Positions 17,780 through 26,463 are shown, numbered from the stretch's first letter. The stretch: DNA of 64,000 bases from Nonomuraea glycinis (GCF_014646515.1 NZ_BMNK01000010.1:81156-145155), one strand, 5' to 3'. Translations and numbers: made by a program. Notes: a model not told the origin generated them from the sequence alone.

Positions 17780-18804
17780 CAGGATTCCTTCCCGGGGACG
17801 AGCCCCAGCTTCTGCGCGGTGCCGCCGGCGATCGCGGCGCGGTCGCCCGCGTCCAGCCCGGCGGCGTCGAGGCGGCCGAGCGGATCGGGCACGCCCATGT
17901 CGAAGGGGTGGTCGGAGCCGAGCACCACCCGGTCGGCGCCGACGGCGGCGACCAGGGCGCGCAGCGCCTGCGGGGTGTGGACGAGCGAGTCGAACCAGAT
18001 CCGGCGCAGGTACGCCGAGGGTGTTTCGGCGCACTGCCGGGCCTCGCTGCGCACCTGCCAGGCGTGGTCGGAGCGGCCGAGGTAGGTGGGCAGGTAGCCG
18101 CCGCCGTGCGCCGCGACCACCCGCAGGTCCGGGTGGCGGTCCAGGACCCCCGAGAAGATCAGATGCGAGAGGGCGACGGCGTTCTCGACCGGTTGCCCGA
18201 CCGTGTTGGCCAGGTAGAACCGGTCGAGCCGCGCATCGAGCGAGCAGCCGAAGGGGTGCAGGAACACCACCGCGGCGGTCTCGGCGGCCCGCGCCCAGAA
18301 CGGGTCGAGCCGAGCGTCCGACAGCTCGACGCCGGGGGCGAAGGAGGAGATCTCGACGCCCTTGAGGCCGAGACCGAGGGCGTCGTCGAGAGCGGCGACG
18401 CACAGATCGGGATGTTGCAGGGGGACCAGCCCGAATCCCACCAGCCGGTCGGGAGCCTGGTCGACGACGGCCGCCACGCCGCGGTTCGCCGCCCGGCACA
18501 CCTCGGTCGCGAGCTCGGGGCGGGCCCAGTAGTGGTAGTGCGACGGGGACGGCGAGACGACCTGCACGTCCACGCCCGCCGCGTCCATGTCGGACAGGCG
18601 CCGCGCCACGGTCGTCAGCGCGGGCAGGGCCGCCCGGACCATCTGCCCCGACACCGCCATTGACTCCGCGCCGTGGCGCCGCGCCTCGAGCGCGCGGAGC
18701 TCGGCGAGCCCCGGCTCGCCGGCGACCAGCGCCTCCACCTCGGCGACGAGGCAGTGCGCGTGCACGTCGATGACGAGGTTTCTTGACTCCACGGGCGCGT
18801 TCAC
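17779..18804 (-). CDS. Amidohydrolase-2 family decarboxylase/hydrolase (ACMSD-like)
   Basis: 341 aa TIM-barrel metal enzyme: DVHAHC (HxH), FLHPFG, AAHGGGYLP and GSDHPFD supply the His/Asp ligands. Relatives decarboxylate carboxymuconate semialdehydes or aromatic acids (ACMSD, PraH, resorcylate decarboxylases). The start is a GTG whose GTGA overlaps the monooxygenase stop by 4 nt. In a ring-cleavage operon a decarboxylase of a carboxylated ring-fission product is plausible, as in protocatechuate 2,3-cleavage (inference). Confidence 0.86.
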   Translation of the reverse strand: MNAPVESRNLVIDVHAHCLVAEVEALVAGEPGLAELRALEARRHGAESMAVSGQMVRAALPALTTVARRLSDMDAAGVDVQVVSPSPSHYHYWARPELATEVCRAANRGVAAVVDQAPDRLVGFGLVPLQHPDLCVAALDDALGLGLKGVEISSFAPGVELSDARLDPFWARAAETAAVVFLHPFGCSLDARLDRFYLANTVGQPVENAVALSHLIFSGVLDRHPDLRVVAAHGGGYLPTYLGRSDHAWQVRSEARQCAETPSAYLRRIWFDSLVHTPQALRALVAAVGADRVVLGSDHPFDMGVPDPLGRLDAAGLDAGDRAAIAGGTAQKLGLVPGKES

Positions 18805-19925
18805 GGCTGCTCCATGAGCAGGGAGTGCACGCGGCCCATCAGTCCTGGCAGGTCGCCCCGCTCGCCGGCCAGCAGCCACCGGCACATCTGCACCGAACTC
18901 TCGACCACCGTGCGCGCGCGGTCGAGCCGGCGTGAGGTGAACGCCGACCACAGGTCCTCATCCAGGGTGTCGCGGGTGGTGAGCAGCTCGGCCAGCACCA
19001 GCGCGTCCTCCAGCGCCTGAGCGGCGCCCTGCGCCATCGTCGGCGGGCAGCAGTGGGCGGCGTCGCCGATCAGCACCGTGCGGCCGCGGTGCCACGGCCC
19101 GTCCAGGAGGTGCCATTCGAACCGCGCGTAGTTCACCCGGGACGGGTCGGTCAGGTTCGCGCGGATGTCGTCCCACGCGCCGTGGTAGTGCTCGGCGAGC
19201 CCGCGCATGACGGCCAGCCGCTCGTCGGCGGACAGCGCGCCGCGGTCCCGCGCGTCCTCGACGAGGTAGGCGTAGAGCGTGTCCTCGCCGGTGGGGCAGT
19301 ATCCGGCGATGTAGGCCGCGCCGCCGTAGCAGAGGTCCGTACGGGTCACCGACGGCGGCCGTTTCGCGAACGCGCGCCAGATCCCCATGCCCACCGGCTC
19401 CGTCCGCAACGGGACGCCGAGCGCGTCACGGGTCCACGACCGCACCCCGTCGGCGCCCACGACGAGGTCGTAGCGAGCGCGCGTGCCGTCGGAGCACCCG
19501 AGGTCGACCCCGTGGTCGTCCTGTTCGAGCGAGACGGGCCGGACCCCGGTCCGCACCCTCGCGCCCAGGCCGACGGCGCGCTCGACGAGCAGGCGGGCCA
19601 GGTCGGGGCGGTAGATCCCCACCGTGGCGGGAAGCTCAGGACCGCCTGTCCGGGCGTCGGGCATCTCGGCCAGCAGCGCGCCGTCCGGCGTGCGCAGGGC
19701 GGCCGAGTCGAAGGCGTACCCCGCCCGCTCGACCCCTTCCCACACCCCGAGGCGACGCAGGACGCGCAGTGCGTTGCCCTGCAGCGTGACACCTGACCCG
19801 AGGGCGCCGACCTCCGCCGTGGTCTCGATGACGTCCACTCGCACGCCGGCTTCGGCGAGGAGGATGGCGACGCCCAGACCGGCCATTCCGGCGCCGATGA
19901 CCCCGACGGACTCGACCGCGGTCAT
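18801..19925 (-). CDS. FAD-dependent aromatic monooxygenase (hydroxylase)
   Basis: 374 aa group A flavoprotein hydroxylase: FAD-binding GVIGAGMAGLG at the N terminus, VVGADGVRSWTR (DG motif) near residue 160, and IGDAAHCCPPTMAQGAA near 290. Related enzymes hydroxylate salicylate, 3-hydroxybenzoate or 6-hydroxynicotinate. It overlaps the upstream FAH gene and the downstream amidohydrolase gene by 4 nt each, the mark of a coupled operon. It probably makes the diol substrate for the dioxygenase two genes downstream. Confidence 0.9.
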   Translation of the reverse strand: MTAVESVGVIGAGMAGLGVAILLAEAGVRVDVIETTAEVGALGSGVTLQGNALRVLRRLGVWEGVERAGYAFDSAALRTPDGALLAEMPDARTGGPELPATVGIYRPDLARLLVERAVGLGARVRTGVRPVSLEQDDHGVDLGCSDGTRARYDLVVGADGVRSWTRDALGVPLRTEPVGMGIWRAFAKRPPSVTRTDLCYGGAAYIAGYCPTGEDTLYAYLVEDARDRGALSADERLAVMRGLAEHYHGAWDDIRANLTDPSRVNYARFEWHLLDGPWHRGRTVLIGDAAHCCPPTMAQGAAQALEDALVLAELLTTRDTLDEDLWSAFTSRRLDRARTVVESSVQMCRWLLAGERGDLPGLMGRVHSLLMEQP

Positions 19926-20854
19926 GGCGCGACCACCCGGGTGCGCTGAACGCCCAGCCCGGTGATCGTGCCGGTCATGACGTCGCCCGCGCGCAGCAGC
20001 CGGCCGTGGGCGATGCCGTTGCCCGCCGGGCTGCCGGTGAGCAGCAGGTCACCGGGGCGCAGCGGGGTCGTTCGCGACGCGGCCGCGACGATCGCGGCGA
20101 CGTCGCAGATCATGTCCTTGGTGGACTCGTCCTGCATCACTTCTCCGTTGAGTTCCAGCCGGATCCGCGGGTGCTCGGGCACGAACTCGGCGGGTACCAG
20201 GTAGGGGCCGAGCGGGGTGAAGCCGGGGGCGTTCTTCGCGCGGTACCAGTCCGAGCCGATCGCCGGCATGTCGCGGCGGAACACCAGGTCACGCGTGGTC
20301 AGGTCGTTGGCGATCGTGTAGCAGGCGACGTGTTCGAGTGCGTGCTCGCGATCCACGTGGAACGCCTCCCGGCCGATCACGACGGCCAGTTCGAGCTCCC
20401 AGTCGTGCTGCTGGGAGTAGGCGGGGAGCACGACGTCGTCGTAAGGGCCGGTGACGGCCGAGGGCAGTCCGATGAACAGGTACGGCTCGCTGTCGGCGGT
20501 GCGGCGCTCCATCGCCGCCGCGGCCTCGGCCCGCACCTCGGACTTGGGCCGGTCGCCGGGAGCGTGCTTGACCGCGAGCTCGATGACGTGCGTGCGATAG
20601 TTGGCGCCGGCCTGAAGGACCTGCCCTGGCACGAACGGCTGCCGGAGCTGCTCTTGTTCCAGCGGGCGGGTGGCCTGGCCGGTCAGCGTGTGCAGCGTCC
20701 GCAGCACCGAGTCCCAGTCCTGCAGGAGCGCGTGCACCGTCGGCCCGAGGTCGGAGAGGTCCCGCCAGGCAGGATCCCCGTCGAGATCGACGACCAGCGC
20801 GGGACGCTCCGCGGTGCCGTCGGCGACCGTGGCGAGGGCGAAAGGGGCAACCAC
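19922..20854 (-). CDS. Fumarylacetoacetate hydrolase (FAH) family enzyme 2
   Basis: 310 aa. FAH-domain features: QAGANYRTHVIE, DWELELAVVIG, YTIANDLTTRDL and LLTGSPAGNG. It is first in the ring-cleavage operon and distinct from the second FAH gene at 15.9 kb, so one may hydrate and the other cleave or decarboxylate. The GTG at 20854 has GGAAGG 6 nt upstream and gives MVAPFALATV. An ATG at 20872 would add six residues but overlaps that ribosome site. A LysR-type box lies about 75 nt upstream. Confidence 0.87.
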   Translation of the reverse strand: MVAPFALATVADGTAERPALVVDLDGDPAWRDLSDLGPTVHALLQDWDSVLRTLHTLTGQATRPLEQEQLRQPFVPGQVLQAGANYRTHVIELAVKHAPGDRPKSEVRAEAAAAMERRTADSEPYLFIGLPSAVTGPYDDVVLPAYSQQHDWELELAVVIGREAFHVDREHALEHVACYTIANDLTTRDLVFRRDMPAIGSDWYRAKNAPGFTPLGPYLVPAEFVPEHPRIRLELNGEVMQDESTKDMICDVAAIVAAASRTTPLRPGDLLLTGSPAGNGIAHGRLLRAGDVMTGTITGLGVQRTRVVAP

Positions 20855-20929
20855 AGTGGTCCTTCCATCCATGTGCTGTGATGGCCACCACTGTCCGCTC
20901 GACCAACCGCATCGGGGAAGCTGAAATAG

Positions 20930-20943
20930 CTGATGCCCCACAT
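20930..20943. promoter_or_regulatory. LysR box before the ring-cleavage operon
   Basis: CTGATGCCCCACAT reads ATGTGGGGCATCAG on the other strand. That is almost the same as the dyad at 21932-21947 in front of the LysR gene itself, which suggests one regulator binds both. Confidence 0.5.
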
Positions 20944-20991
20944 AAGGCAGACGAATGTCGTACCAGCGGGCGGTGCTTCCACCGCGAACCC

Positions 20992-21909
20992 TCAGGCCCG
21001 TCGGTCGAGGTGCCGGGTCGTCTCGGTGAGGACCGACCGCAGCCAGGCGTGATCCGGACTGCGGGTGTGCAGCGGATGCCACCAGAGCGTCTCCACCACC
21101 GGCACCACGTCCCAGGGACAGGCGAGCACCCGGAGTCGGCCGGTGGCGGCCAGCGCTTCCGCCAGATGACGCTGAACGAGTCCGAGCCGACGACTCCCGA
21201 CGATGTAGAACGGCAGCACGAGGAAGCTCTCGACCACCACCTGGACCCTGGGCTCGATCCCCAGTTGCTCCAACTGCCGCACGGCGGACAGGAAGCGGGT
21301 CGGTCCGTGGTAGGTGAGCACCCACGGCATCTCGGCGACGTCCGCCATGGTCAGGACATCACCGACGGCATCGTTGTCCTGGTCGGCCACGCACACCCAC
21401 TCGTCGGTGAACAGGTCGATCGAGGGGAGGTTGAACACGAATCCGCGTGGCAGGATCATGCCGTCCACCCCGCGGAGCCAGTCGGCCGGGTTGTCCGTCA
21501 GGGGGTTCGAATGACTCTCGAACCGCATCTTGACGCCCGGAGCCCGGTCCGCGAGCACCTGCGTGACCCGCGGACCGATCACGGCCATGGCGTAATCCGA
21601 GGCCTGCACGGTGAACGTGCGCCTGGAGGTCGCCGGATCGAACACGGCCTCACTGGCGAACACGCGCTCGACCTCGTTCAGCGCGTGCGAGGTGCGCAGC
21701 CGCAGGGTCTGGGCGAGCGGGCTCAACTCGGAGGTGTTGCCTGAACGGATGAGCAGCGGATCGTCGAAGTGCCGCCGCAACCGGGCGAGCGCGGCCGAGA
21801 GGGCGGGCTGGGACAGGCCCAGACGAGCGGCCGCACGCGTCACCGACCGCTCCTCCAGCAGGACGTCCAGCGACACCAGGAGGTTCAGGTCCAGGTTCGA
21901 CAGCTTCAC
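20992..21909 (-). CDS. LysR-family regulator of the ring-cleavage operon (NodD/NahR-like)
   Basis: 305 aa. HTH at residues 1-65 (NLDLNLLVSLDVLLEERSVT, LGLSQPALSAALARLRRHF) and an effector domain resembling the NodD/NahR/LinR branch. The GTG at 21909 follows GGAGG by 5 nt. It is encoded just upstream of the ring-cleavage operon on the same strand and divergent from the metallo-hydrolase gene. Two hexamer dyads (CTGATG/CATCAG) occupy the divergent intergenic region, and a similar box precedes the operon. The aromatic substrate or a pathway intermediate is the likely inducer. Confidence 0.9.
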   Translation of the reverse strand: MKLSNLDLNLLVSLDVLLEERSVTRAAARLGLSQPALSAALARLRRHFDDPLLIRSGNTSELSPLAQTLRLRTSHALNEVERVFASEAVFDPATSRRTFTVQASDYAMAVIGPRVTQVLADRAPGVKMRFESHSNPLTDNPADWLRGVDGMILPRGFVFNLPSIDLFTDEWVCVADQDNDAVGDVLTMADVAEMPWVLTYHGPTRFLSAVRQLEQLGIEPRVQVVVESFLVLPFYIVGSRRLGLVQRHLAEALAATGRLRVLACPWDVVPVVETLWWHPLHTRSPDHAWLRSVLTETTRHLDRRA

Positions 21910-21931
21910 GGCGGCCTCCACATCGCGCTCC

Positions 21932-21998
21932 CTGATGTGGGCATCAGCGCATTCAGCCTAACCGATGACCGTGCCGCAGGTCATCAGTCGCACTGATG
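21932..21998. promoter_or_regulatory. Paired LysR dyads, LysR/metallo-hydrolase intergenic region
   Basis: CTGATG-N4-CATCAG at 21932-21947 and CATCAG-N5-CTGATG at 21982-21998 use the same hexamer 50 bp apart. The spacing resembles the recognition and activation sites of LysR promoters. Confidence 0.55.
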
Positions 21999-22055
21999 GC
22001 GGGTATACGCGAAATCAGCTTCCCGACAGGAGCAGGCGGGCACGAGGGTAGACGC

Positions 22056-22985
22056 ATGAGTGACGATGCTCTTGGTGATCCGCGGATCGAGGACTTGGGT
22101 GGCGGCCTCTACGCCTACGTGCAGTCCGACGGCGGTTGGATGATCAACAACACCGGGATGCTCGTCGGGCGGTCAGGGACGGTCGCCGTCGACACCTGCT
22201 CGACGGAACGGCGCACCCGCGCGTTCGCCGCCGCCATGCGTACCGTGTCGCCGGGACCGGTGCACACCCTCGTCAACACGCACAGCCATCCCGACCACAC
22301 GGCCGGCAACGCCTGGCTGCCCGGGGCCACGATCGTCGCGCACGAGAACACCCGGTCGGAGATGCTGGCCATGGCCGCCGCGCCGCCGCTCACCGGCATC
22401 TTCGAGCCGATCGACGAGGGCTCGCTGCCGCCGGCGCCACCGTTCCTGACCTATCGCGAGGGCGTGACGCTGTGGGTCGACGACCTGCGCTGCGAGGTCC
22501 GCCATGTGGGCAGCCCGGCGCACACCACGAACGACTCGGTCATCTGGGTGCCGGAGCGGTCCGTCCTGTTCGCAGGTGACCTGCTGTTCGCAGGCGGCAC
22601 ACCCTTCCTCCTCTCCGGTTCGGTCGCGGGCTCGATCGCGGTCCTCAAGGACGTGATCGCCCCGCTGGGTGCCACGACGATCGTGCCCGGCCACGGTCCG
22701 GTGTGCGGCCCCGAGGCCATCGACGACGCGCTGGGATACCTGTACTTCGTACAGGAGGTCGCGAAGCAGGGCGTCGCGGCAGGGCTCTCGCCGCTCGACG
22801 CCGCCCGTCAGTGCGACCTCGGTCCGTACGCCGAATGGCTCGACAGTGAGCGCATCGTCGGCAACCTGCACCGCGCCTACGCCGAGGAGAACGGCGCCGC
22901 GCCGGGCGCACGCCTCGACATCCCGGCCGCGTTCCGCGACATGGTCACCTACAACGGCGGCCGCCCTTTGACCTGCCGGGCTTGA
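22056..22985 (+). CDS. Metallo-beta-lactamase-fold hydrolase
   Basis: 309 aa. Zinc motif THSHPDHTAGN (HxHxDH) near residue 85, VGSPAHTTND (third His), LFAGDLLF (bridging Asp) and VPGHGPVCG (final His): all metal ligands are present. Start ATG 22056 with GAGGG upstream; a longer frame begins at 21996 but runs into the LysR dyad. Divergent from the LysR gene, so probably part of the aromatic regulon, perhaps as a lactone or thioester hydrolase (inference). Confidence 0.87.
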   Translation: MSDDALGDPRIEDLGGGLYAYVQSDGGWMINNTGMLVGRSGTVAVDTCSTERRTRAFAAAMRTVSPGPVHTLVNTHSHPDHTAGNAWLPGATIVAHENTRSEMLAMAAAPPLTGIFEPIDEGSLPPAPPFLTYREGVTLWVDDLRCEVRHVGSPAHTTNDSVIWVPERSVLFAGDLLFAGGTPFLLSGSVAGSIAVLKDVIAPLGATTIVPGHGPVCGPEAIDDALGYLYFVQEVAKQGVAAGLSPLDAARQCDLGPYAEWLDSERIVGNLHRAYAEENGAAPGARLDIPAAFRDMVTYNGGRPLTCRA

Positions 22986-23025
22986 TGGGCTGAACGTGCG
23001 AGATCCGGCCTGCCGGGACGGGCGG

Positions 23026-23595
23026 TCATCTCACGACCCGGAACCGCAGGTGTGTGACCGCGTCGGAGGCGATCACCTGAGTGCGCGTCAACTCGATGTG
23101 GCCAAGGTCTTCCAACAGCCGGCTTCCGGCGCCCAGCACGACCGGCACCAGGTTGATCAGCAACTCATCCAGCAGTCCGGCCTGGAGGAACTGCCGTCCC
23201 GTCTGGGCACCCATCACGATCACGTTCTTGTCCCCGGCGGCGTCCTGGGCAGCCTTCAGAGCAGCCCCGATACCGTCGGTGACAAAGGTGAACGTCGCGC
23301 TCTTCATGACGAGTTCGGCACGTGCCTGGTGGGTGAGCACGAAGGTCGGCACCGGGTAAGGGGTGTCCTGCCAGTGCGGCAGGCCGACGTCGAACGTACG
23401 CTTGCCGACCACGACCGCACCGGCCGAAGCGGACATCGCGGCGATGACGTCCTTATCGCGCGGGTCGGGCCGGTCCGTGAACATCCACTCGTGCAGCCGC
23501 ATGCCGCCCTTGCCCATGGGATGCTCCGCACCGATGTCCGGACCGGCGACGAAACCATCCAACGACATGCTCTTGTACAGCACCACCGTGCCCAT
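23026..23595 (-). CDS. Dihydrofolate-reductase-fold (RibD C-terminal-like) protein
   Basis: 189 aa. N-terminal VVLYKSMSLDGFVAGPD, VVVGKRTFDVG, VIVMGAQTGRQFLQ and the C-terminal LLINLVPVVLG match the small DHFR/RibD-C reductase family common in actinomycetes. It probably binds NADPH; the substrate is unknown. The ATG at 23595 has AGGAGG at good spacing, and upstream in-frame sequence is not needed. Monocistronic and cytoplasmic. Confidence 0.87.
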   Translation of the reverse strand: MGTVVLYKSMSLDGFVAGPDIGAEHPMGKGGMRLHEWMFTDRPDPRDKDVIAAMSASAGAVVVGKRTFDVGLPHWQDTPYPVPTFVLTHQARAELVMKSATFTFVTDGIGAALKAAQDAAGDKNVIVMGAQTGRQFLQAGLLDELLINLVPVVLGAGSRLLEDLGHIELTRTQVIASDAVTHLRFRVVR

Positions 23596-23695
23596 CGAGA
23601 CCTCCTGATCGTTGCCTTCAGGAGGAGGACCACCCGGCCCCCCGAAACTCATCGGCTTCGGAGGGGCGCGGACTCTTCCACGACTGCCCCAGATA

Positions 23696-24406
23696 TCACC
23701 GCACTGCCGCGATAGCCTGAGTCGCCACAATGTCGATCATGGCTTGGGCGGTGGCGTTGCCGATCGGCTTGCCGTCGCGCACCATACGTCCGGGCACGTT
23801 GGCACCGCTGACGTTGATCGTGATCACCACGTTGTCCTTGCGCAGGACAGCCTTGCCCTCGCCGCGCTTGGCGTCGCCCACTTCGTAGACGTAATACACG
23901 TAGTAGCCCTCGTCGAAGTGCTCGCCCGCCTTGGCGGAGCCGACCTGCTTGACCGTCCCCTTCACCGAGGGCGCCCCGCCGAAGATGCTGGGCTGCCGGT
24001 AGTCGTTCTTCCTCATGGTCGCGAAGGTCTTCCTCGCGACGGCCACGGAAGCGGGAAGCCCTTCGAACCCGGCGTCATAGGTGATGCTCAGATCCCTGAA
24101 CGTGAACGGCGGGGCGTCGCCGGGGTCGTTGCTCCACTTGCAGGCCAGGTTGAGCCGGTCCCTCTTCCCCCGCAGCATCCCGATCCTCGACCGGGTCGAC
24201 GCGGTCAGCACGCGGCAGGGGTTGGCGGGCACTGTGCGCTTGGCGATCTCAGCGGGCGGTTCAGACGTGGGCGCGGTCTCCTGCCTCTGCTGGGAAGGAC
24301 TGGCCGCGGGGCTCACGGCGGAGGGCTGGGGCGCCGGCATGAGCCCACACGCGGTGGCCGCTCCCGCCAGGAGCGTCACACCCAGGAGGCCGCGCAACCA
24401 CTTCAC
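23696..24406 (-). CDS. DUF3558-like lipoprotein
   Basis: 236 aa. Signal peptide MKWLRGLLGVTLLAGAATAC ends in a lipobox Cys at residue 20. A Pro/Ser/Gln linker runs to about 55, then a DUF3558-like domain begins with NPCRVLTASTRSRIG and has a second conserved Cys in NLACKWSND. It should be anchored to the outer face of the cytoplasmic membrane. Function is unknown; no partner gene is adjacent. Confidence 0.75.
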   Translation of the reverse strand: MKWLRGLLGVTLLAGAATACGLMPAPQPSAVSPAASPSQQRQETAPTSEPPAEIAKRTVPANPCRVLTASTRSRIGMLRGKRDRLNLACKWSNDPGDAPPFTFRDLSITYDAGFEGLPASVAVARKTFATMRKNDYRQPSIFGGAPSVKGTVKQVGSAKAGEHFDEGYYVYYVYEVGDAKRGEGKAVLRKDNVVITINVSGANVPGRMVRDGKPIGNATAQAMIDIVATQAIAAVR

Positions 24407-24680
24407 TGTCCGTCCTCCACGAAAAGATCACCTGCCGACCGTCCCCGCGACGGCCATGACCAGTACGGCGACCAGTGAGCCTCGCACCTTTGCCGGCACC
24501 GGAGAAGATCGATCCGTGCCAAACTCCGCCGTATTCCAGCCACTTTCGGTCCTGGGCCCTGGGTTCCGCGATCGGCCCTTCGCCGGCTAGAGCAGCCGCT
24601 CCGAATCGTCCGGCCACACCCGCTGCAGCTCCCCGTTTTGGTCAGGCTCGGCGCTGCTGTGGGAGGAAGCAGGTGCTCGC
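24407..24680. other. Non-coding gap before the regulator remnant
   Basis: 274 bp without a supported gene. It should hold the lipoprotein promoter next to 24407. I see no dyad or repeat of note in it. Confidence 0.5.
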
Positions 24681-25408
24681 TCAAACCCTCGCTCGGGAGG
24701 CGAGGTCTTGCAGTGCGGTGCAGAGCAGCTTGGTGTACGCGCTCAGCACGGCGGCGGAGGGGTGACCGGTGTCGGCGTTCAGGTGTTGGGCCGTGTGGGT
24801 GAGTAGATCGGTCGCACTCGCGTGGCGGCCTTGGCGGCGCATGGCGATGGCCACCTGCCGGGAGGCGTGAGCGATGGCCACACCGTCCCCGGAGAGCTGA
24901 GCGGCGCGCAGGGCGCGATCGGCGGCGACCCACGCGAGGCCGCCATCGGTATGGATCTTGGTGGCGAGTTCCGCGGTGAGGTTGTAAATCTCGCTGAGGC
25001 ATTGTGAACGCCATCTTGCCGGCGGCCGGTGGTCGCGGCGGCAGTGGTGGTCGCGGTGGCCACCAGCGGGGGAAGCAGCGTGGACAGGGCGGCGTAGCGG
25101 GAGTCGGCGAGCGCTGCCTGTGCCTTGTTCACCTGCGCTGTCAGGCTGCTCAGGGATGTGGGCTCTGCGGGGGCGGCGCTGATGAGCATGTGTTCAAGAC
25201 GGCCGACGATGGCTTCGGCGGGCTGCTCCCCGGCTGCACCCAGGAGGGTAGATCCGGCCACGGTGAGAAACTGTCGGCGCTTCGCAGCCTGGTCCTCCCC
25301 TGCCGCGTAGTGGTTCATCCTCTTCGACCCGACGTACAGCGGCTCCCCGGCGGGCTTCTTCTTACGGACGACACCCTGCGAAGATGGCGTCCGACCCGGC
25401 CTGTTCAC
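24681..25408 (-). pseudogene. Frameshifted, N-terminally truncated XRE/TPR-type regulator remnant
   Basis: Two minus-strand frames join into one protein of a common actinomycete type (XRE regulators with a TPR-like C-terminal half). The 5' frame encodes AKRRQFLTVAGSTLLGAAG and ALADSRYAALSTLLPPLV. Near 24995-25005 the reading shifts to the frame encoding EIYNLTAELATKIHTDGGLA, then AIAHASRQVAIAMRRQGRHA and the C terminus LCTALQDLASRARV. A single-base indel explains the break. The usual N-terminal helix-turn-helix of about 70 residues is missing, so the gene is truncated as well. Called a pseudogene with moderate confidence; sequencing error is the alternative. Confidence 0.6.
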
Positions 25409-25449
25409 GGTAGCCGTATAAGAGTGGGCTGAGCTTGGGCGTTAATCCT

Positions 25450-25471
25450 CGATAGCGGGATCCCGCTATCG
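25450..25471. promoter_or_regulatory. 22-bp perfect palindrome
   Basis: GATAGCGGGATCCCGCTATC, extended by a paired C/G on each end, is a gapless perfect palindrome. It lies 42 bp upstream of the regulator remnant and 24 bp past the stop of the small GntR gene. Lacking a loop it is a poor terminator; an operator for a dimeric regulator is more likely. Confidence 0.5.
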
Positions 25472-25495
25472 GCCCCAGCTGTAGTCAGGACCGTG

Positions 25496-25741
25496 CTACG
25501 GCTTCTTCGGCGTGGGTTCGCGTACGAACGAGCCGCGCCCCGGGATGGTCTCGATCAGCTTGAGATCATCCCGCAGGTATGCAATGGCCTGGCGGATCGT
25601 CGGGCGGGAGACCTCCAGCTCGCGTTCGAGTTGAACCTCGGAGATGACGTCGTTGTAGCCGATCTCACCTGCCTCGATCCTGCGCTGGATCTCGTCTGCG
25701 ACCTGGCGCCACTTTGGGATCCGCGGGTTGAATTCCATCAC
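25496..25741 (-). CDS. Minimal GntR-family DNA-binding protein
   Basis: 81 aa, consisting almost only of the GntR winged helix: WRQVADEIQRRIEAGEIGYN, LERELEVSRPTIRQAIAYLR and the wing IPGRGSFV. The usual effector-binding C-terminal domain is absent, as in short GntR regulators of actinomycete mobile elements. A perfect 11-bp dyad lies immediately upstream of its ATG, so it probably represses itself and the divergent pair of small genes. Confidence 0.85.
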   Translation of the reverse strand: MMEFNPRIPKWRQVADEIQRRIEAGEIGYNDVISEVQLERELEVSRPTIRQAIAYLRDDLKLIETIPGRGSFVREPTPKKP

Positions 25742-25754
25742 GGCATAACTCTAG

Positions 25755-25788
25755 ATAGACCCTTCACGACAAGCATAGAAGGGTCTAT
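25755..25788. promoter_or_regulatory. 11-bp inverted-repeat operator of the small GntR regulator
   Basis: ATAGACCCTTC, a 12-nt spacer, then GAAGGGTCTAT: arms match perfectly. It sits 13 bp upstream of the GntR start, in the intergenic region shared with the divergent hypothetical genes. A TATGAT -10-like element follows at about 25796. Confidence 0.6.
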
Positions 25789-25833
25789 ATGCTCCTATGA
25801 TAATCGACCTTTACAGGCCATTACAGGAGTGCC

Positions 25834-26463
25834 ATGATGGCGTGGTGTAGGCGGGCAGCGATCGCAAGTCGGTTGCTGGCACCGGAGGAAGGGGGATCGC
25901 GTGCTGGATCTGTACGGCAGGCCGCTTGGCGAGGTGGTGTGCGGCGGGAGTCAGCAGGAAGGGGCGTGAAGGGTTGTGTCCTGACCGCTGCGATTCCGGA
26001 CTGGGAGCGGCTGAGCATGCATTGGCACGCGTACCAATGGGTCGGTGCGGGAGCCGACCGGAGCAACGAGGCTCAACGGCGGTCGTCGTCGCCTGACTTC
26101 GTGACGTCGGTGCTGTCGCCGAGGCGGACCAGCGACTGGCCGGCTAAGCCGGGGTCGCGGATCGCGGCGACTTTTGAGGAGGTGTGGCTGGCGGTGGTCT
26201 GGCTGGCCGGTGCGTACGGCAGGATCCGTGCGGAGTTGCCGCTGCCGGTGGTGTTGCTGGAGGAGCGGCTGGAGGCCGCTTTGGACCTGCTGCCTCGTGG
26301 AGTGGACGTGCGGTGGGGTGAGTGGCTGCACGGCGGCCGGTTCGTCACCATCGGCGTGGCGTGCTGCCCGAACCGGCACGTCCCCCTGCCCTGCCTTGCC
26401 TATGAGCGTGCGGCGGCCGTACCGACTCTGACAGCACGATCGACCGTGGAGGCAGGGCCATGA
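25834..26463 (+). CDS. Hypothetical protein, coupled to next gene
   Basis: Up to 209 aa; the first 60 residues are Arg/Gly-rich and may not be translated. A start near residue 62 (MHWHAYQW) is possible. The C-terminal part has TFEEVWLAVVWLAGAYGRIR and LPLPVVLLEERLEAALDLLP, typical of helical soluble actinomycete proteins of unknown function. The stop overlaps the next ATG (ATGA), which supports real translation of the 3' end. Divergent from the small GntR gene and sharing its operator region. Confidence 0.5.
   Translation: MMAWCRRAAIASRLLAPEEGGSRAGSVRQAAWRGGVRRESAGRGVKGCVLTAAIPDWERLSMHWHAYQWVGAGADRSNEAQRRSSSPDFVTSVLSPRRTSDWPAKPGSRIAATFEEVWLAVVWLAGAYGRIRAELPLPVVLLEERLEAALDLLPRGVDVRWGEWLHGGRFVTIGVACCPNRHVPLPCLAYERAAAVPTLTARSTVEAGP

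Noticed and set aside
17780..18499. A 240-residue upstream extension of the extradiol dioxygenase
   Set aside because: It overlaps the amidohydrolase gene in another frame and is Arg/Gly-rich. The ATG at 17779 fits the family N terminus and the TGATG junction.
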